Below, one piece after another: positions 22,448 to 30,765 of a stretch of DNA of 64,000 nucleotides. Within the stretch, counting starts at the first letter, position 1; the number at the start of each line of letters is the position of its first letter. The notes beneath the pieces are model-generated. The model was not told where the DNA came from. It did not search any database and was given only the letters and a program-made list of their open reading frames with translations. Position numbers and translations under genes: made by a program. Source of the DNA: Microbacterium sp. (GTDB taxonomy: Bacteria > Actinomycetota > Actinomycetes > Actinomycetales > Microbacteriaceae); NCBI RefSeq assembly GCF_017305435.1, contig NZ_JAFKIP010000002.1, forward strand, positions 372,001 through 436,000, given 5' to 3'.

Positions 22448-22488
22448 CTTACCAGTGGGTTCTGGGTTCGAGTCCCAGGGGGTGCACC
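22448..22488 (+). other. tRNA 3' fragment marking attR
   Basis: CTGGG-TTCGAGT-CCCAG at 22462-22478 is a perfect T-arm, followed by an acceptor 3' strand GGGGTGC, discriminator A and CC. Upstream bases do not supply the matching GCACCCC 5' acceptor strand or a D-arm, so this is only the 3' part of a tRNA. The segment resembles the end of tRNA-Lys, but the identity is not certain. Phage integrases often target tRNA 3' ends, leaving one whole and one partial copy. The intact gene should be at attL, left of the window. Bases 22,293-22,447 before it hold no gene I can support. Confidence 0.8.
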
Positions 22489-22495
22489 GCGACGA

Positions 22496-22525
22496 GAACG
22501 GCCCCGGATCACTCCGGGGCCGTTC
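22496..22525. terminator. 12-bp bidirectional terminator beside attR
   Basis: GAACGGCCCCGG at 22496-22507 pairs with CCGGGGCCGTTC at 22514-22525 around a 6-base loop and is followed by TCTTT. It would end the tRNA transcript on the plus strand and the MFS gene on the minus strand. Confidence 0.82.
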
Positions 22526-22544
22526 TCTTTGGTCGCGCGTCGGC

Positions 22545-23804
22545 TCAGGCCGCATCACCGATGAGGACGGCTTCCGCCTCCTCCGCGGCGTCCGCCTCGT
22601 GATCGTCGATGCGCTTCAGCGCGGGACGACCGAAGAGGATCACCGCGGCCGAGATCACGACGGATGCCGCGGCGAACCAGAACGGCACCGACGCGTTGAA
22701 GGCGTGCCACAGCGCCGCCGCGATCGGGGGAGCGGCGGCGCCGCCGAGGAACCGCACCGCGGAGTACGCCGAGGAGGCGACCGAACGTGGCAGGTCGGTG
22801 GCCTCCATGACCGATTCGGTGAGGATCGTGTTCATGAGCCCGAGGAGGAGGCCGCCCACGATGATGCACGTCACGAGGGCCGCGGGGGTGGCGACGACGA
22901 AGCCCGCGACGACGAGGTCGAGCGCCAGCAGCGGCAGGACGAGGAGCATCGCCGTGCTGCGCTTCAGACCGCGCAGGAGCAGCGGCGCGACCCAGACGCT
23001 CGTCACGGCGAGGGCCACACCCCAGCCGAAGAACGTCAGACCGATGCCCATCGCGCCGAATCCGAGCGGGAAGGGCGAGAACGCGAGCAGGACGAAGAAG
23101 CCGATGTTGTAGAACAGTGCGGCGATCGCGAGCACGGCGAGCGCAGGGCGGCCGAGGGCCTTGAACGGCGCCGAGAGGGGGATCGGCTCACGCTTCTCTC
23201 CCTTCGAACGCACGAGGACGGACACCGCGACGAACCCGATCGCCATCAGGGCCACGACGCCGAAGAACGGTCCGCGCCAGCTGATCTCGCCGAGGAAGCC
23301 GCCGAGGAGCGGACCGATCGCGATGCCGAGGCCGAGCGCGGCCTCGTAGAGGATGATCGCGGCGGCGGAGCCGCCCGACGCGGCTCCGACGATCGTCGCG
23401 AGCGCCGTCGAGATGAACAGGGCGTTCCCGAGCCCCCACCCCGCGCGGAAGCCGATGACGGCGTCGACGCTGCCGGAGACGGCGCACAGCAGGGCGAACA
23501 CGACGATGAGGCCGAGGCCCGTGAGGAGGGTCGCCTTCGTGCCGATGCGGGACGAGATCCAGCTCGTGAAGAGCATCGCAAGCCCGGTGACGACGAGGTA
23601 GCTCGTGAAGAGGAGCTCGGTTTCGACGGGGGCCGCCTCGAGCGATTCCGCGATGGCGGGGAGGATGGGGTCGACGAGGCCGATGCCCATGAACGCGATG
23701 ACACACGCGAAGGCGACGGCCCAGACCTGCGCCGGCTGACGCCACACGCTGACCTTCCCGCCTGACGGCGATGTGGACGCGGACGCGTGCACGGCCCCGC
23801 TCAT
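22545..23804 (-). CDS. MFS drug-efflux-type transporter
   Basis: The 419-residue protein has about 12 hydrophobic segments, an N-terminal GLVDPILPAIAESL motif and the loop 2-3 signature SSRIGTKATLLTGLG of the major facilitator superfamily (about residues 65-80). GPLLGGFLGEISWRGPFF near 150 is the motif C-type region typical of exporters. Its ATG at 23804 overlaps the MarR stop by four bases, so it is the second gene of a marR-MFS operon. MarR-controlled MFS pumps usually export toxic small molecules. The substrate cannot be read from sequence. The frame is open far upstream, but that region is the MarR gene. Confidence 0.88.
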   Translation of the reverse strand: MSGAVHASASTSPSGGKVSVWRQPAQVWAVAFACVIAFMGIGLVDPILPAIAESLEAAPVETELLFTSYLVVTGLAMLFTSWISSRIGTKATLLTGLGLIVVFALLCAVSGSVDAVIGFRAGWGLGNALFISTALATIVGAASGGSAAAIILYEAALGLGIAIGPLLGGFLGEISWRGPFFGVVALMAIGFVAVSVLVRSKGEKREPIPLSAPFKALGRPALAVLAIAALFYNIGFFVLLAFSPFPLGFGAMGIGLTFFGWGVALAVTSVWVAPLLLRGLKRSTAMLLVLPLLALDLVVAGFVVATPAALVTCIIVGGLLLGLMNTILTESVMEATDLPRSVASSAYSAVRFLGGAAAPPIAAALWHAFNASVPFWFAAASVVISAAVILFGRPALKRIDDHEADAAEEAEAVLIGDAA

Positions 23805-24244
23805 CGGGTCGCCTCGAGCGCCGGCGCCTCGAGGCGCGTGCGCTCTTCGACGATGTCGGCGGCGCGGCGGATGGCGGCCCACTCGTCGTCGTCGAGGTCC
23901 GCGAAGCGGGGTGCGAGGGCCTCGCCCAGCACGCGCATCCACTCGTCGAGGGCCGCGAGCCCGGCATCCGTCACCGTGACGACCGTCGCGCGCGAGTCCT
24001 GCGCGTCGGCGCCGCGTTCGAGCAGGCCTGCCTCGGTCATCTGCGCGACGAGGCGTGTCATGCCGGGCTGGGTGACGCGGCTCAGCGCCGCGAGGTCGCC
24101 GATGCGCTGCGGACCGTACTCGCGCAGCAGGGTGATCGTCCGCCACTGCGCGGCGGGCGCTTCGTTCCGGGTCTCGAGCGACGCGACGCGCGTGAGGGCG
24201 TGTGCGCCGGTGACGAGCCGGAGGATGTCTCGATCGTGTTGCAT
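23801..24244 (-). CDS. MarR-family regulator
   Basis: The 147-residue product has the MarR winged-helix core: QWRTITLLREYGPQRIGDLAALSRVTQPGMTRLVAQMTEAGLL (broken across helices 2-4, about residues 34-77), then the wing RGADAQDSRATVVTVTDAG with the conserved D-R pair. The ATG at 24244 sits 6 bases from TATACT on the minus strand. Two palindromic sites overlap that promoter (24243-24268), suggesting self-repression. The stop overlaps the MFS start, so it controls that exporter directly. Confidence 0.88.
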   Translation of the reverse strand: MQHDRDILRLVTGAHALTRVASLETRNEAPAAQWRTITLLREYGPQRIGDLAALSRVTQPGMTRLVAQMTEAGLLERGADAQDSRATVVTVTDAGLAALDEWMRVLGEALAPRFADLDDDEWAAIRRAADIVEERTRLEAPALEATR

Positions 24245-24268
24245 ACCCAAAGTATATACCCGAGGTAT
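24243..24268. promoter_or_regulatory. Tandem MarR operators over the marR -10
   Basis: Two adjacent 13-base units, ATACCCAAAGTAT (24243-24255) and ATACCCGAGGTAT (24256-24268), differ at two positions. The second is a perfect ATACC-CGA-GGTAT palindrome. They cover the -10 TATACT (minus strand, 24251-24256) and the start codon of marR, ideal for blocking transcription. Confidence 0.72.
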
Positions 24269-24316
24269 CTATCGGTTGGGTTATCGAATCGTGATCGACG
24301 GCGACGCGTGCCGCAT

Positions 24317-24369
24317 TTGACACGAGCGGCACACCTGAACAGACTCTCAGTATCTGAATCATGTTTCAG
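24317..24369 (+). promoter_or_regulatory. Promoter and palindrome before the Liv-type transporter operon
   Basis: TTGACA at 24317-24322 is followed after 17 bases by CAGACT at 24340-24345, a reasonable -35/-10 pair. Downstream, CTGAA-TCATGT-TTCAG at 24354-24369 forms an inverted repeat that could be an operator for the TetR regulator encoded in the operon. Start codon lies at 24400, with GAAAGG 7 bases before it. Confidence 0.6.
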
Positions 24370-24399
24370 GTATTCCTTCCAATGGTGAAAGGCACGCAC

Positions 24400-25617
24400 A
24401 TGCGGGTTACGAAGAAGTTGCTCCCGAAGGCAGCGCTGGTGGGGGCTGTGGTCGCCACCGCCGCTCTCGCCCTGGCGGCCTGTGCGCCGCAGACCGCGGC
24501 GCCCTCCGCAAGCGACAGCGGAGAGGCCGGCCCCGCGGAGATCTCCGTCGGCATCATCACGAGCGAGACCGGCCCCCTCGCCAGCTACGGCAAGCAGTAC
24601 CTCGACGGCTTCAAGGCGGGTCTGGATTGGGCCACCGACGGCACGGGTGAGGTCAACGGCACCAAGCTCGACATCGACTACCGCGACGACGCGGGCGTTC
24701 CCGACACCGCCGTCGCGATCGCCAAGGAGCTCATCGGCTCGGGCACCAACATCCTCGCCGGCAGCGCCTCCTCGGGCGTCGCGGCGGCGCTCGCCGAGCA
24801 GGCCGGCCAGAACAAGGTGCTCTTCCTCTCCGGCCCCGCGGCCGCGGACGCGATCACGGGCATCAACGGCTACACGTTCCGCACCGGTCGTCAGTCGGCG
24901 CAGGACGTCGCCACCGCGGGTACGTTCCTCGGCGATCTCGAGGGCAAGAACGTCACGGTCTTCGCGCAGAACAATGCGTTCGGCCAGGGCAACGCGGCCG
25001 CCGTCGAGGCGATCCTCGGGGCGAAGGGCGCGACGATCACCCCCGTCCTCGTGGCGGAGGATGTGACTGAATTCACCCCGTTCGCCCAGCAGGTGCTCGC
25101 CGGCAACCCCGACCTCGTGTTCGTCGCGTGGGCGGGCGCCACCTCGGGCGCCATGTGGCAGGCGATGAGCCAGCAGGGCGTGTTCGACAAGGTCCCCGTC
25201 GTCACGGGTCTCGGTGACTCGGCGACGTTCGGTGCGTACGGTGAGGCATCCGACAAGATCAGCTTCCTCAACCACTACTTCCCGGGCGCCCCCGACAACG
25301 AGGTCAACGACGAGATGGTCAAGGCCGTCGAGGCCGCCGGTGGCACGCCGGACCTCTTCACTCCCGACGGCTTCAACGCGGCGATCATGCTCGTGCAGGC
25401 GGTCAAGGAGGGCAAGGGCGACGTGGATGCCATGGTCAAGGCCCTCGAGGGATTCACCTTCGACGGCCCGAAGGGGAAGCTCGAGGTCCGCGCGAGCGAC
25501 CACGCGCTCATCCAGGACATGTACCAGGTGAAGCTCGTCGCGAACGGCGGTGCGTTCACGCCCGAGCTGGTCGCGACGGTCCCGGCGAAGGACGTCGCCC
25601 CCGCCGAGAAGCAGTGA
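24400..25617 (+). CDS. Liv-type ABC transporter substrate-binding lipoprotein
   Basis: The 405-residue product has a lipoprotein signal: basic start, hydrophobic stretch and LALAAC lipobox with Cys28 as the lipid anchor. The rest is a type I periplasmic-binding fold of the LivJ/AmiC type (ISVGIITSETGPLASYGKQYLDGFKAGLD, residues 46-74, and the GSASSGVAAALAEQAGQNKVLFLSG segment). The upstream ATG at 24361 lacks a site and would break the signal. It is the first gene of an operon with both ATPases, both permeases and an acyl-CoA ligase. The ligand is probably a small carboxylate rather than leucine, judged by neighbours. Confidence 0.9.
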   Translation: MRVTKKLLPKAALVGAVVATAALALAACAPQTAAPSASDSGEAGPAEISVGIITSETGPLASYGKQYLDGFKAGLDWATDGTGEVNGTKLDIDYRDDAGVPDTAVAIAKELIGSGTNILAGSASSGVAAALAEQAGQNKVLFLSGPAAADAITGINGYTFRTGRQSAQDVATAGTFLGDLEGKNVTVFAQNNAFGQGNAAAVEAILGAKGATITPVLVAEDVTEFTPFAQQVLAGNPDLVFVAWAGATSGAMWQAMSQQGVFDKVPVVTGLGDSATFGAYGEASDKISFLNHYFPGAPDNEVNDEMVKAVEAAGGTPDLFTPDGFNAAIMLVQAVKEGKGDVDAMVKALEGFTFDGPKGKLEVRASDHALIQDMYQVKLVANGGAFTPELVATVPAKDVAPAEKQ

Positions 25618-25645
25618 CCCTGCCCTCCGAGGAGAAGTCGCACAC

Positions 25646-26440
25646 ATGAGCACTCCAGTCCCGTCCGCGCTGAAGATCGAAGGCCTCGGCCTGCAGATCG
25701 GCGGCGCGACCATCCTGAAGGATGTCGACCTCGACATCGCGCCCGGAAGTCTCGTGGGCGTCATCGGGCCCAATGGTGCCGGCAAGACCACGTTGTTCAA
25801 CGTGATCTCCGGTGTCGCGAAGCCCACGTCGGGCCGCATCCTGATGCACGGTGAGGACATCACTCGTTCGTCCGTGCCCCAGCGGGCGCGGGCGGGACTG
25901 GGGCGCACCTTCCAGACATCGAGCCTGTTCCCGAGGCTCAGCGTCCTCGAGAACGTCCGGATCGCCGCTCAGGTCGGTCTCGGCGGCAACTACTCCCTGC
26001 TCCGCTTCCCGCGCCGCACGGATGCCGCGACCCGCATCGCCCTGGGGCAGCTCGTGAAGGTCGGTCTCACCCACAAGCTCGACACCGCCGCGGGCGACAT
26101 CTCGCACGGTGACAAGCGCAAGCTCGAGATCGCAGTGCTGCTCGCGACCGAGTCGCGCATCGTGCTGCTCGACGAGCCGATGGCGGGCGTCGCGTCGGGT
26201 GACGTGCCCGGGCTCGTCGACAACATCCGCGAGATGCAGCGCGACACACAGTGCACCGTGCTGATGGTCGAGCACCACATCGACGTCCTGATGGGGCTCG
26301 TCGACCAGGTCGCCGTGATGTACTCCGGGTCCATCATCGCGTTCGACGTCCCGCAGAAGATCATGGAGAACCCCCTCGTGCAGAGCGCGTATCTCGGCCG
26401 TACGGCCTCCTCCGACCAGACAAAAGGATCCGCCGCATGA
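25646..26440 (+). CDS. livG: Liv-type ABC transporter ATPase (LivG-like)
   Basis: The 264-residue ATPase has Walker A GPNGAGKTT (41-49), the LivG-specific long insertion GRTFQTSSLFPRLSVLENV (86-104), an altered signature ISHGDKRKLEIA (152-163, in place of LSGGQ) and Walker B VLLDEP (173-178). The ISHGD form is usual for LivG-type subunits. GAGGAG at 25629-25634 lies 11 bases before the ATG. The stop overlaps the next start by four bases. It pairs with LivF to drive import. Confidence 0.9.
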   Translation: MSTPVPSALKIEGLGLQIGGATILKDVDLDIAPGSLVGVIGPNGAGKTTLFNVISGVAKPTSGRILMHGEDITRSSVPQRARAGLGRTFQTSSLFPRLSVLENVRIAAQVGLGGNYSLLRFPRRTDAATRIALGQLVKVGLTHKLDTAAGDISHGDKRKLEIAVLLATESRIVLLDEPMAGVASGDVPGLVDNIREMQRDTQCTVLMVEHHIDVLMGLVDQVAVMYSGSIIAFDVPQKIMENPLVQSAYLGRTASSDQTKGSAA

Positions 26441-27147
26441 GCGCGCCGATCCTCACCGTGCGGAACCTGTCCGCGTCGATCGCCGGCCAGCAGGTCGTCG
26501 AGAGCGTCACCTTCGATGTCCCCGCGTCCGGCATCACCGCCGTCCTCGGCCGTAACGGCGTCGGCAAGACGTCGTCGATCCGCGGCATCCTCGGCCTCAT
26601 CCATCGCCAGGGCGAGATCACCCTCGCGGGCGAGCGGATCGACGGACTGAAGACCCACCAGATCGTCCAGCGCGGCGTCGGGTACGTGCCGGAGGACCGC
26701 GAGGTGTTCGCGGGCCTCAGCGTCGCCGAGAACCTCGCCCTCGCCGAGCGCGACAAGAACCCGCGCCGCGAGTTCGTCGCCGAGCTCTTCCCCGATCTCG
26801 TCGCACGCCGCAACCAGGCCGCGGGGACGCTCTCGGGCGGCCAGCAGCAGATGGTCTCGGTGGCGCGGGCTCTGCTCAACGACAATCGGATCCTCCTCGT
26901 CGACGAGCCGACGAAGGGCCTCGCGCCCAAGATCGTCACGGAGGTCGCCGACGCGCTGCAGGAGGCGTCGAAGACCGTGCCGATCCTTCTCGTCGAGCAG
27001 AACCTCGACGTCGTACGGCGCCTCGCCGACGATGCCATCGTCATCGCGGGCGGCCGCGTCGTCCACACCGGGAAGGCACGCGACATCCTCGACGACGAGT
27101 CCCTCACCACGCGCCTGCTGGGCGTCAGCGCGGAGGCGCACGCATGA
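26437..27147 (+). CDS. livF: Liv-type ABC transporter ATPase (LivF-like)
   Basis: The 236-residue ATPase has Walker A GRNGVGKTS (38-46), a canonical signature LSGGQQQ (132-138) and Walker B LLVDEP (153-158), and the short LivF-type length. AAAAGGA at 26422-26428 precedes the ATG, which overlaps the LivG stop (ATGA). The GYVPEDREVFAGLSVAENL segment (82-100) is characteristic of LivF. It is part of the five-gene transporter operon. Confidence 0.9.
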   Translation: MSAPILTVRNLSASIAGQQVVESVTFDVPASGITAVLGRNGVGKTSSIRGILGLIHRQGEITLAGERIDGLKTHQIVQRGVGYVPEDREVFAGLSVAENLALAERDKNPRREFVAELFPDLVARRNQAAGTLSGGQQQMVSVARALLNDNRILLVDEPTKGLAPKIVTEVADALQEASKTVPILLVEQNLDVVRRLADDAIVIAGGRVVHTGKARDILDDESLTTRLLGVSAEAHA

Positions 27148-28019
27148 GCAGCATCGTCCTCATCCTCCTGACGGGGGTCGGCCTCGGCGCCCTCTACTTC
27201 CTCGTCGCCTCGGGCCTCAGCCTGATCTACGGCCTCATGCACGTGCTGAACTTCGCGCACGGCGCGTTCCTCACGCTGAGCGCCTTCATCGGCTGGCAGG
27301 TCGCGCAGGCGCTCGGGACCGCCTCGTGGGGATCGTTCCTCGCGTCGATCCTCGTCGGGGCCGTCGTCGGCGCGATCTTCGCAACGCTGACCGAGCTGGT
27401 CCTCATCCGCCCCCTCTACGAACGTCACATCGAGCAGGTGCTCGTCACCGTCGGTCTGTCGTTCGCCGCGGTGGCGCTCTTCGAAGGGATCTGGGGAACG
27501 GATGCCGTGAACATCGCCGGTCCGCCCTGGCTCAAGGGCACGACCGAGGTCCTCGGGGCACGCATCCCGAACACGTACTGGATCCTCATGCTCGCCGCCG
27601 CCATCGTGCTCGTCGCGCTCGTCCTCTTCCTGAAGAAGACCCGCTACGGCATGATCATCCGCGCGGGCGTCGAGAACCGTTCGATGGTCACCGCCCTCGG
27701 CATCGACGTGCGCAAGAGCTTCACGCTCGTCTTCGCGATCGGCGGGGCGGCCGCCGGGATCGGGGGCGTGCTCGCGATGCACTACACGACCTTCGTCTCG
27801 GCGCACCTCGGCCAGACGCTCCTCATCTTCGCGTTCATCGTGACCGTCATCGGCGGCCTCGGCTCGCTCACGGGCGCGGCGATCGCGTCGGTGCTCGTGG
27901 CGGTGCTGCAGCAGTTCGCGAACGTCTACCTGAGCGGCACGGGCGACTTCATCGTCGTCGCCCTCCTCGCCGTCGTCCTGCTGGTGCGCCCCACCGGCCT
28001 CCTGGGGAGGAAAGCATGA
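27144..28019 (+). CDS. livH: Liv-type ABC transporter permease (LivH-like)
   Basis: The 291-residue product has about eight membrane helices and the LivH signature near its start (GLSLIYGLMHVLNFAHGAFLTL) plus the EAA-like loop with KTRYGMIIRAGVENRSM (about 165-185). The start overlaps the LivF stop (ATGA) and the end overlaps LivM. It forms the translocation channel with LivM. Confidence 0.9.
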   Translation: MSSIVLILLTGVGLGALYFLVASGLSLIYGLMHVLNFAHGAFLTLSAFIGWQVAQALGTASWGSFLASILVGAVVGAIFATLTELVLIRPLYERHIEQVLVTVGLSFAAVALFEGIWGTDAVNIAGPPWLKGTTEVLGARIPNTYWILMLAAAIVLVALVLFLKKTRYGMIIRAGVENRSMVTALGIDVRKSFTLVFAIGGAAAGIGGVLAMHYTTFVSAHLGQTLLIFAFIVTVIGGLGSLTGAAIASVLVAVLQQFANVYLSGTGDFIVVALLAVVLLVRPTGLLGRKA

Positions 28020-29170
28020 CCGTCACCACCGGGGTCCCCACCCTCCTACCGGGCCGTAAGGGCGCCTACCTGCCGTTCGTCGTCGGCGCCGCGCTCGTCG
28101 TCCTGATGGCGCTGCTGCCGCTGCTGAACATCTCGATCCCCGGCATCCTGCCCGGGGCGACGTACACGCCGGGCTCGCTCGCGCTGCTGTCGCTGTGCCT
28201 CGTCTACGCGGCGCTCGCGCTGTCGTACAACCTCCTGCTCGGCACCTCGGGCATGCTGTCGTTCGGCCACGCCCTGTACTTCGGGGCCGGTGCCTACGGG
28301 CTCGGGCTCGTGCTGAAGCTCCTCCAGGTGCCGCTCGCCGTCGGCATCCCGCTCTCGCTCCTCGGCGGCCTCGTGATCGCCGCATTCACCGGTTCGGTCG
28401 CGATGCGGGTCTCCGGCATCCCGTTCGCGATGGTCACCCTCGCGTTCGCGCAGGCCGGCTCGGTGCTGGTCCGCCGCAATCAGCAGGTCACGGGCGGCGA
28501 GGAGGGCCTGCGCCTGCCGGTCGAGCTCGTCCCCGACTGGCTCGTGGGCGTCGTCAACACCCGCAATCTCTACTGGGTGTGCCTCGCCGCTCTCGTCGTC
28601 GTCTACCTCGTCGTGCTGTGGGTCGACCGTTCGCGCCTCGGCCACCTCGCGCAGGCGACGCGTGAGAACGAGCTGCGTGTGCAGGTGCTGGGTCTTCGTC
28701 CGTACGCGGCGAAGCTGATCGTCTTCGTCGTCGCGGCGCTGTGCGCCTCGCTCGCCGGCATCGCCTACATGCTCCTGCAGTCGGGCACGCAGCCCTCGAG
28801 CGTCGGGGCGGATCTCACGATCACGGTGCTCGTCATGGTCGTCCTCGGTGGCGTCGGCTTCCGCTGGGGTGCCATCGTGGGAGGCGTGCTCTACACGATC
28901 CTCGATCAGCGGCTGAAAGTGCTCGCCCGCTCGGAGTGGATCGACGCTCTCCCGGGGTGGCTGCAGATCCCGTTGTCGGAGCCCCTGTTCCTCCTCGGCG
29001 TGCTGTTCATCCTCGTCGTGATGTTCCTCCCCGGCGGCATCGCGGGGACGATCGACACGTGGGTGCGCCGCCGGCGCGGTGAGCGCACGCGCACGCAGCT
29101 GCGCCAACTCGACGACGGCGCCGACGCCCGGAACGAGGCCCAGGGCGACGCGGTGGAGGCCCGCGTATGA
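28016..29170 (+). CDS. livM: Liv-type ABC transporter permease (LivM-like)
   Basis: The 384-residue product has an N-terminal extension and about 10 membrane helices. It carries the LivM-type motif YNLLLGTSGMLSFGHALYFG (68-87) and the loop RLGHLAQATRENELRVQVLG (about 205-224). GGAGG and AAAG precede the ATG within the end of livH. A charged C-terminal tail of about 35 residues follows the last helix. The stop overlaps the acyl-CoA ligase start. Confidence 0.9.
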   Translation: MTVTTGVPTLLPGRKGAYLPFVVGAALVVLMALLPLLNISIPGILPGATYTPGSLALLSLCLVYAALALSYNLLLGTSGMLSFGHALYFGAGAYGLGLVLKLLQVPLAVGIPLSLLGGLVIAAFTGSVAMRVSGIPFAMVTLAFAQAGSVLVRRNQQVTGGEEGLRLPVELVPDWLVGVVNTRNLYWVCLAALVVVYLVVLWVDRSRLGHLAQATRENELRVQVLGLRPYAAKLIVFVVAALCASLAGIAYMLLQSGTQPSSVGADLTITVLVMVVLGGVGFRWGAIVGGVLYTILDQRLKVLARSEWIDALPGWLQIPLSEPLFLLGVLFILVVMFLPGGIAGTIDTWVRRRRGERTRTQLRQLDDGADARNEAQGDAVEARV

Positions 29171-30765
29171 CCGCCGTGACGGATGCCGGGATGGATGCCG
29201 CATACGTCGACGGCGCGCACACGATCGGGCGGTGGCTGACCGACCGCGCCGCCAGTGCTCCCGACCACACCGCGATCGACGATCGCGGTGTCCGGATCGG
29301 CTATGCGGACCTGGAGACCCGCGCGAGCGAGCTCGCCGCAGCGCTGCGGCGAGCGGGCTACGGTCCCGACGACCGCATCGCGACGGTGTCGGGGAACTCG
29401 ATCGACCACGTCGTGGCGTTCTTCGCGTGCGCGAAGAGCGGCGTCGCCTTCGTCCCGCTGTCGTGGCGGCTCGCGCCGCGCGAACTGGCCGAGGTGCTGA
29501 CCCAGTCCGCCCCCGCCCTCGTGCTCGTCGAGGACGAGTACGAGGGTCTCGCCGCTGACGCGCTGCGCCGGGTGGCGGGCCGCCATCCGGTGGCGGCCCT
29601 CGGGACGACGGGCGTCGAGGCCGCCGTCCCGGCGCGCAGCGGCCCCTCGCGGTCGGGGGCGCCGCGGGGTGTCCGCGATGACGACGCCCTCCTGGTGATC
29701 TACACGTCGGGCAGCGAAGCGGCGCCCAAAGGCGTCGTGCTGACGCACGCGAACTGCTTCTGGAACAATCTCGCCCTCGCGGGCGCGCAGCAGCTGACCG
29801 GGGACGACGTCGTTCTCGCGATGCTCCCGCAGTTCCATGTCGCGGCGTGGAACTGCCAGCCGCTCCTGGCGTGGTGGGTGGGCGCGACGGTCGTGCTCGA
29901 ACGCTCGTTCCAGCCGCAGCGCATCCTGCAGCTGCTCGCCGAGCGCGGCGTCACGGCGATGATGGGCGTGCCCACGCAGTATCGCCTCCTCGCCGACGAC
30001 CCGGCATTCGCTCAGATCGCGGCGGGGCCGTTGCGTCAGGCGCTCGTGGGCGGGGCGACGGTGCCGACCGACCTTGCCGCGCAGTGGGCGGCGGCGGGCG
30101 TCCCCCTCACACAGGGGTACGGGCTCACCGAGGCCGCGCCGAACGTGCTGTGCCTGCCGGCATCCGATCTCGGTCGTCACCCCGGCGCGGTCGGGCGGCC
30201 GTATCCGCACGTGGACGTCTGCGTCGCCGACCCCGAGACGGGCCTCGTCCTCGGGGGCGAGGCGACCGGCGAGCTGTGGGTGCGGGGGCCGAGCGTCTTC
30301 GCCGGGTACCTGCACGACGATGCGGCCACGGCGCGGGCGTTCGCGGGAGAGTGGCTGCGGACGGGCGACATCGTGCACCGCGATCGCGACGGCGTCTTCC
30401 GCATCGTCGACCGGCTCAAGGACATCTTCATCTCCGGCGGCGAGAACGTCGCGCCCGCCGAAGTCGAACGCGCGCTCGCGCTGCACCCGGCGATCGCCGA
30501 GGTCGCGGTCGTCGGAGTGCCGGACACGGTGTGGGGCGAGCGCGGAGTCGCCTTCGTCGTCCGCACGGGTGGCGCGGCGCTCGGCGAGGACGAAGTTCTG
30601 GCGCACGCGCGCGCAGAGCTCGCGGGCTACAAGGTTCCCGTGCGTGTCGCGTTCGTCGACGCGCTTCCGCGGTCGACGATCGAGAAGCTCGCCCGCTCGC
30701 GCCTGCGCGCCGCAGCAGCAGAACTGACGGCGGCAGAACTGATGAAGGAGACATCCCATGAATGA
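29167..30765 (+). CDS. AMP-forming acyl-CoA ligase
   Basis: The 532-residue enzyme of the ANL superfamily activates a carboxylic acid to its CoA thioester by way of the adenylate. Core motifs are YTSGSEAAPKGVVLTH (about 178-193), QGYGLTEAAP (about 317-326), GELWVRGPSVFAGY, WLRTGDIVHRDRDG (about 397-410) and IFISGGENVAPAEVE (about 420-434), with the conserved late Lys in STIEKLARS. The TSGS P-loop has Glu rather than the usual Thr/Gly next. It overlaps livM and the TetR gene, so it belongs to the same transcript. The substrate is likely the imported acid. Confidence 0.88.
   Translation: MTAVTDAGMDAAYVDGAHTIGRWLTDRAASAPDHTAIDDRGVRIGYADLETRASELAAALRRAGYGPDDRIATVSGNSIDHVVAFFACAKSGVAFVPLSWRLAPRELAEVLTQSAPALVLVEDEYEGLAADALRRVAGRHPVAALGTTGVEAAVPARSGPSRSGAPRGVRDDDALLVIYTSGSEAAPKGVVLTHANCFWNNLALAGAQQLTGDDVVLAMLPQFHVAAWNCQPLLAWWVGATVVLERSFQPQRILQLLAERGVTAMMGVPTQYRLLADDPAFAQIAAGPLRQALVGGATVPTDLAAQWAAAGVPLTQGYGLTEAAPNVLCLPASDLGRHPGAVGRPYPHVDVCVADPETGLVLGGEATGELWVRGPSVFAGYLHDDAATARAFAGEWLRTGDIVHRDRDGVFRIVDRLKDIFISGGENVAPAEVERALALHPAIAEVAVVGVPDTVWGERGVAFVVRTGGAALGEDEVLAHARAELAGYKVPVRVAFVDALPRSTIEKLARSRLRAAAAELTAAELMKETSHE

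Larger units (their letters stand above)
1..22488. mobile_element. Siphovirus-type prophage, right-hand part, ending at attR in a tRNA 3' end
   Basis: An unbroken late-gene order runs from terminase through head, connector, tail, lysis and fibre genes, nearly all on the plus strand. It is followed by small accessory genes on both strands and ends at a tRNA 3' fragment. Beyond that point every gene is ordinary chromosomal metabolism or transport. All structural and lysis reading frames look intact, so the element may be functional. No integrase, excisionase, repressor or replication gene is present; these are expected left of base 1 together with attL and the intact tRNA. The left boundary is outside the window. 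The right boundary is set by the tRNA fragment and could be off by some tens of bases. Confidence 0.93.

Noticed and set aside
22448-22488. A complete tRNA gene at the phage-host junction
   Set aside because: The 5' acceptor strand and D-arm are missing upstream. Only the 3' part can be folded.
22324-22512. A 62-residue minus-strand frame containing GAPPGTRTQNPLVRSS
   Set aside because: It is the antisense reading of the tRNA 3' end and its terminator, a well-known spurious gene type.
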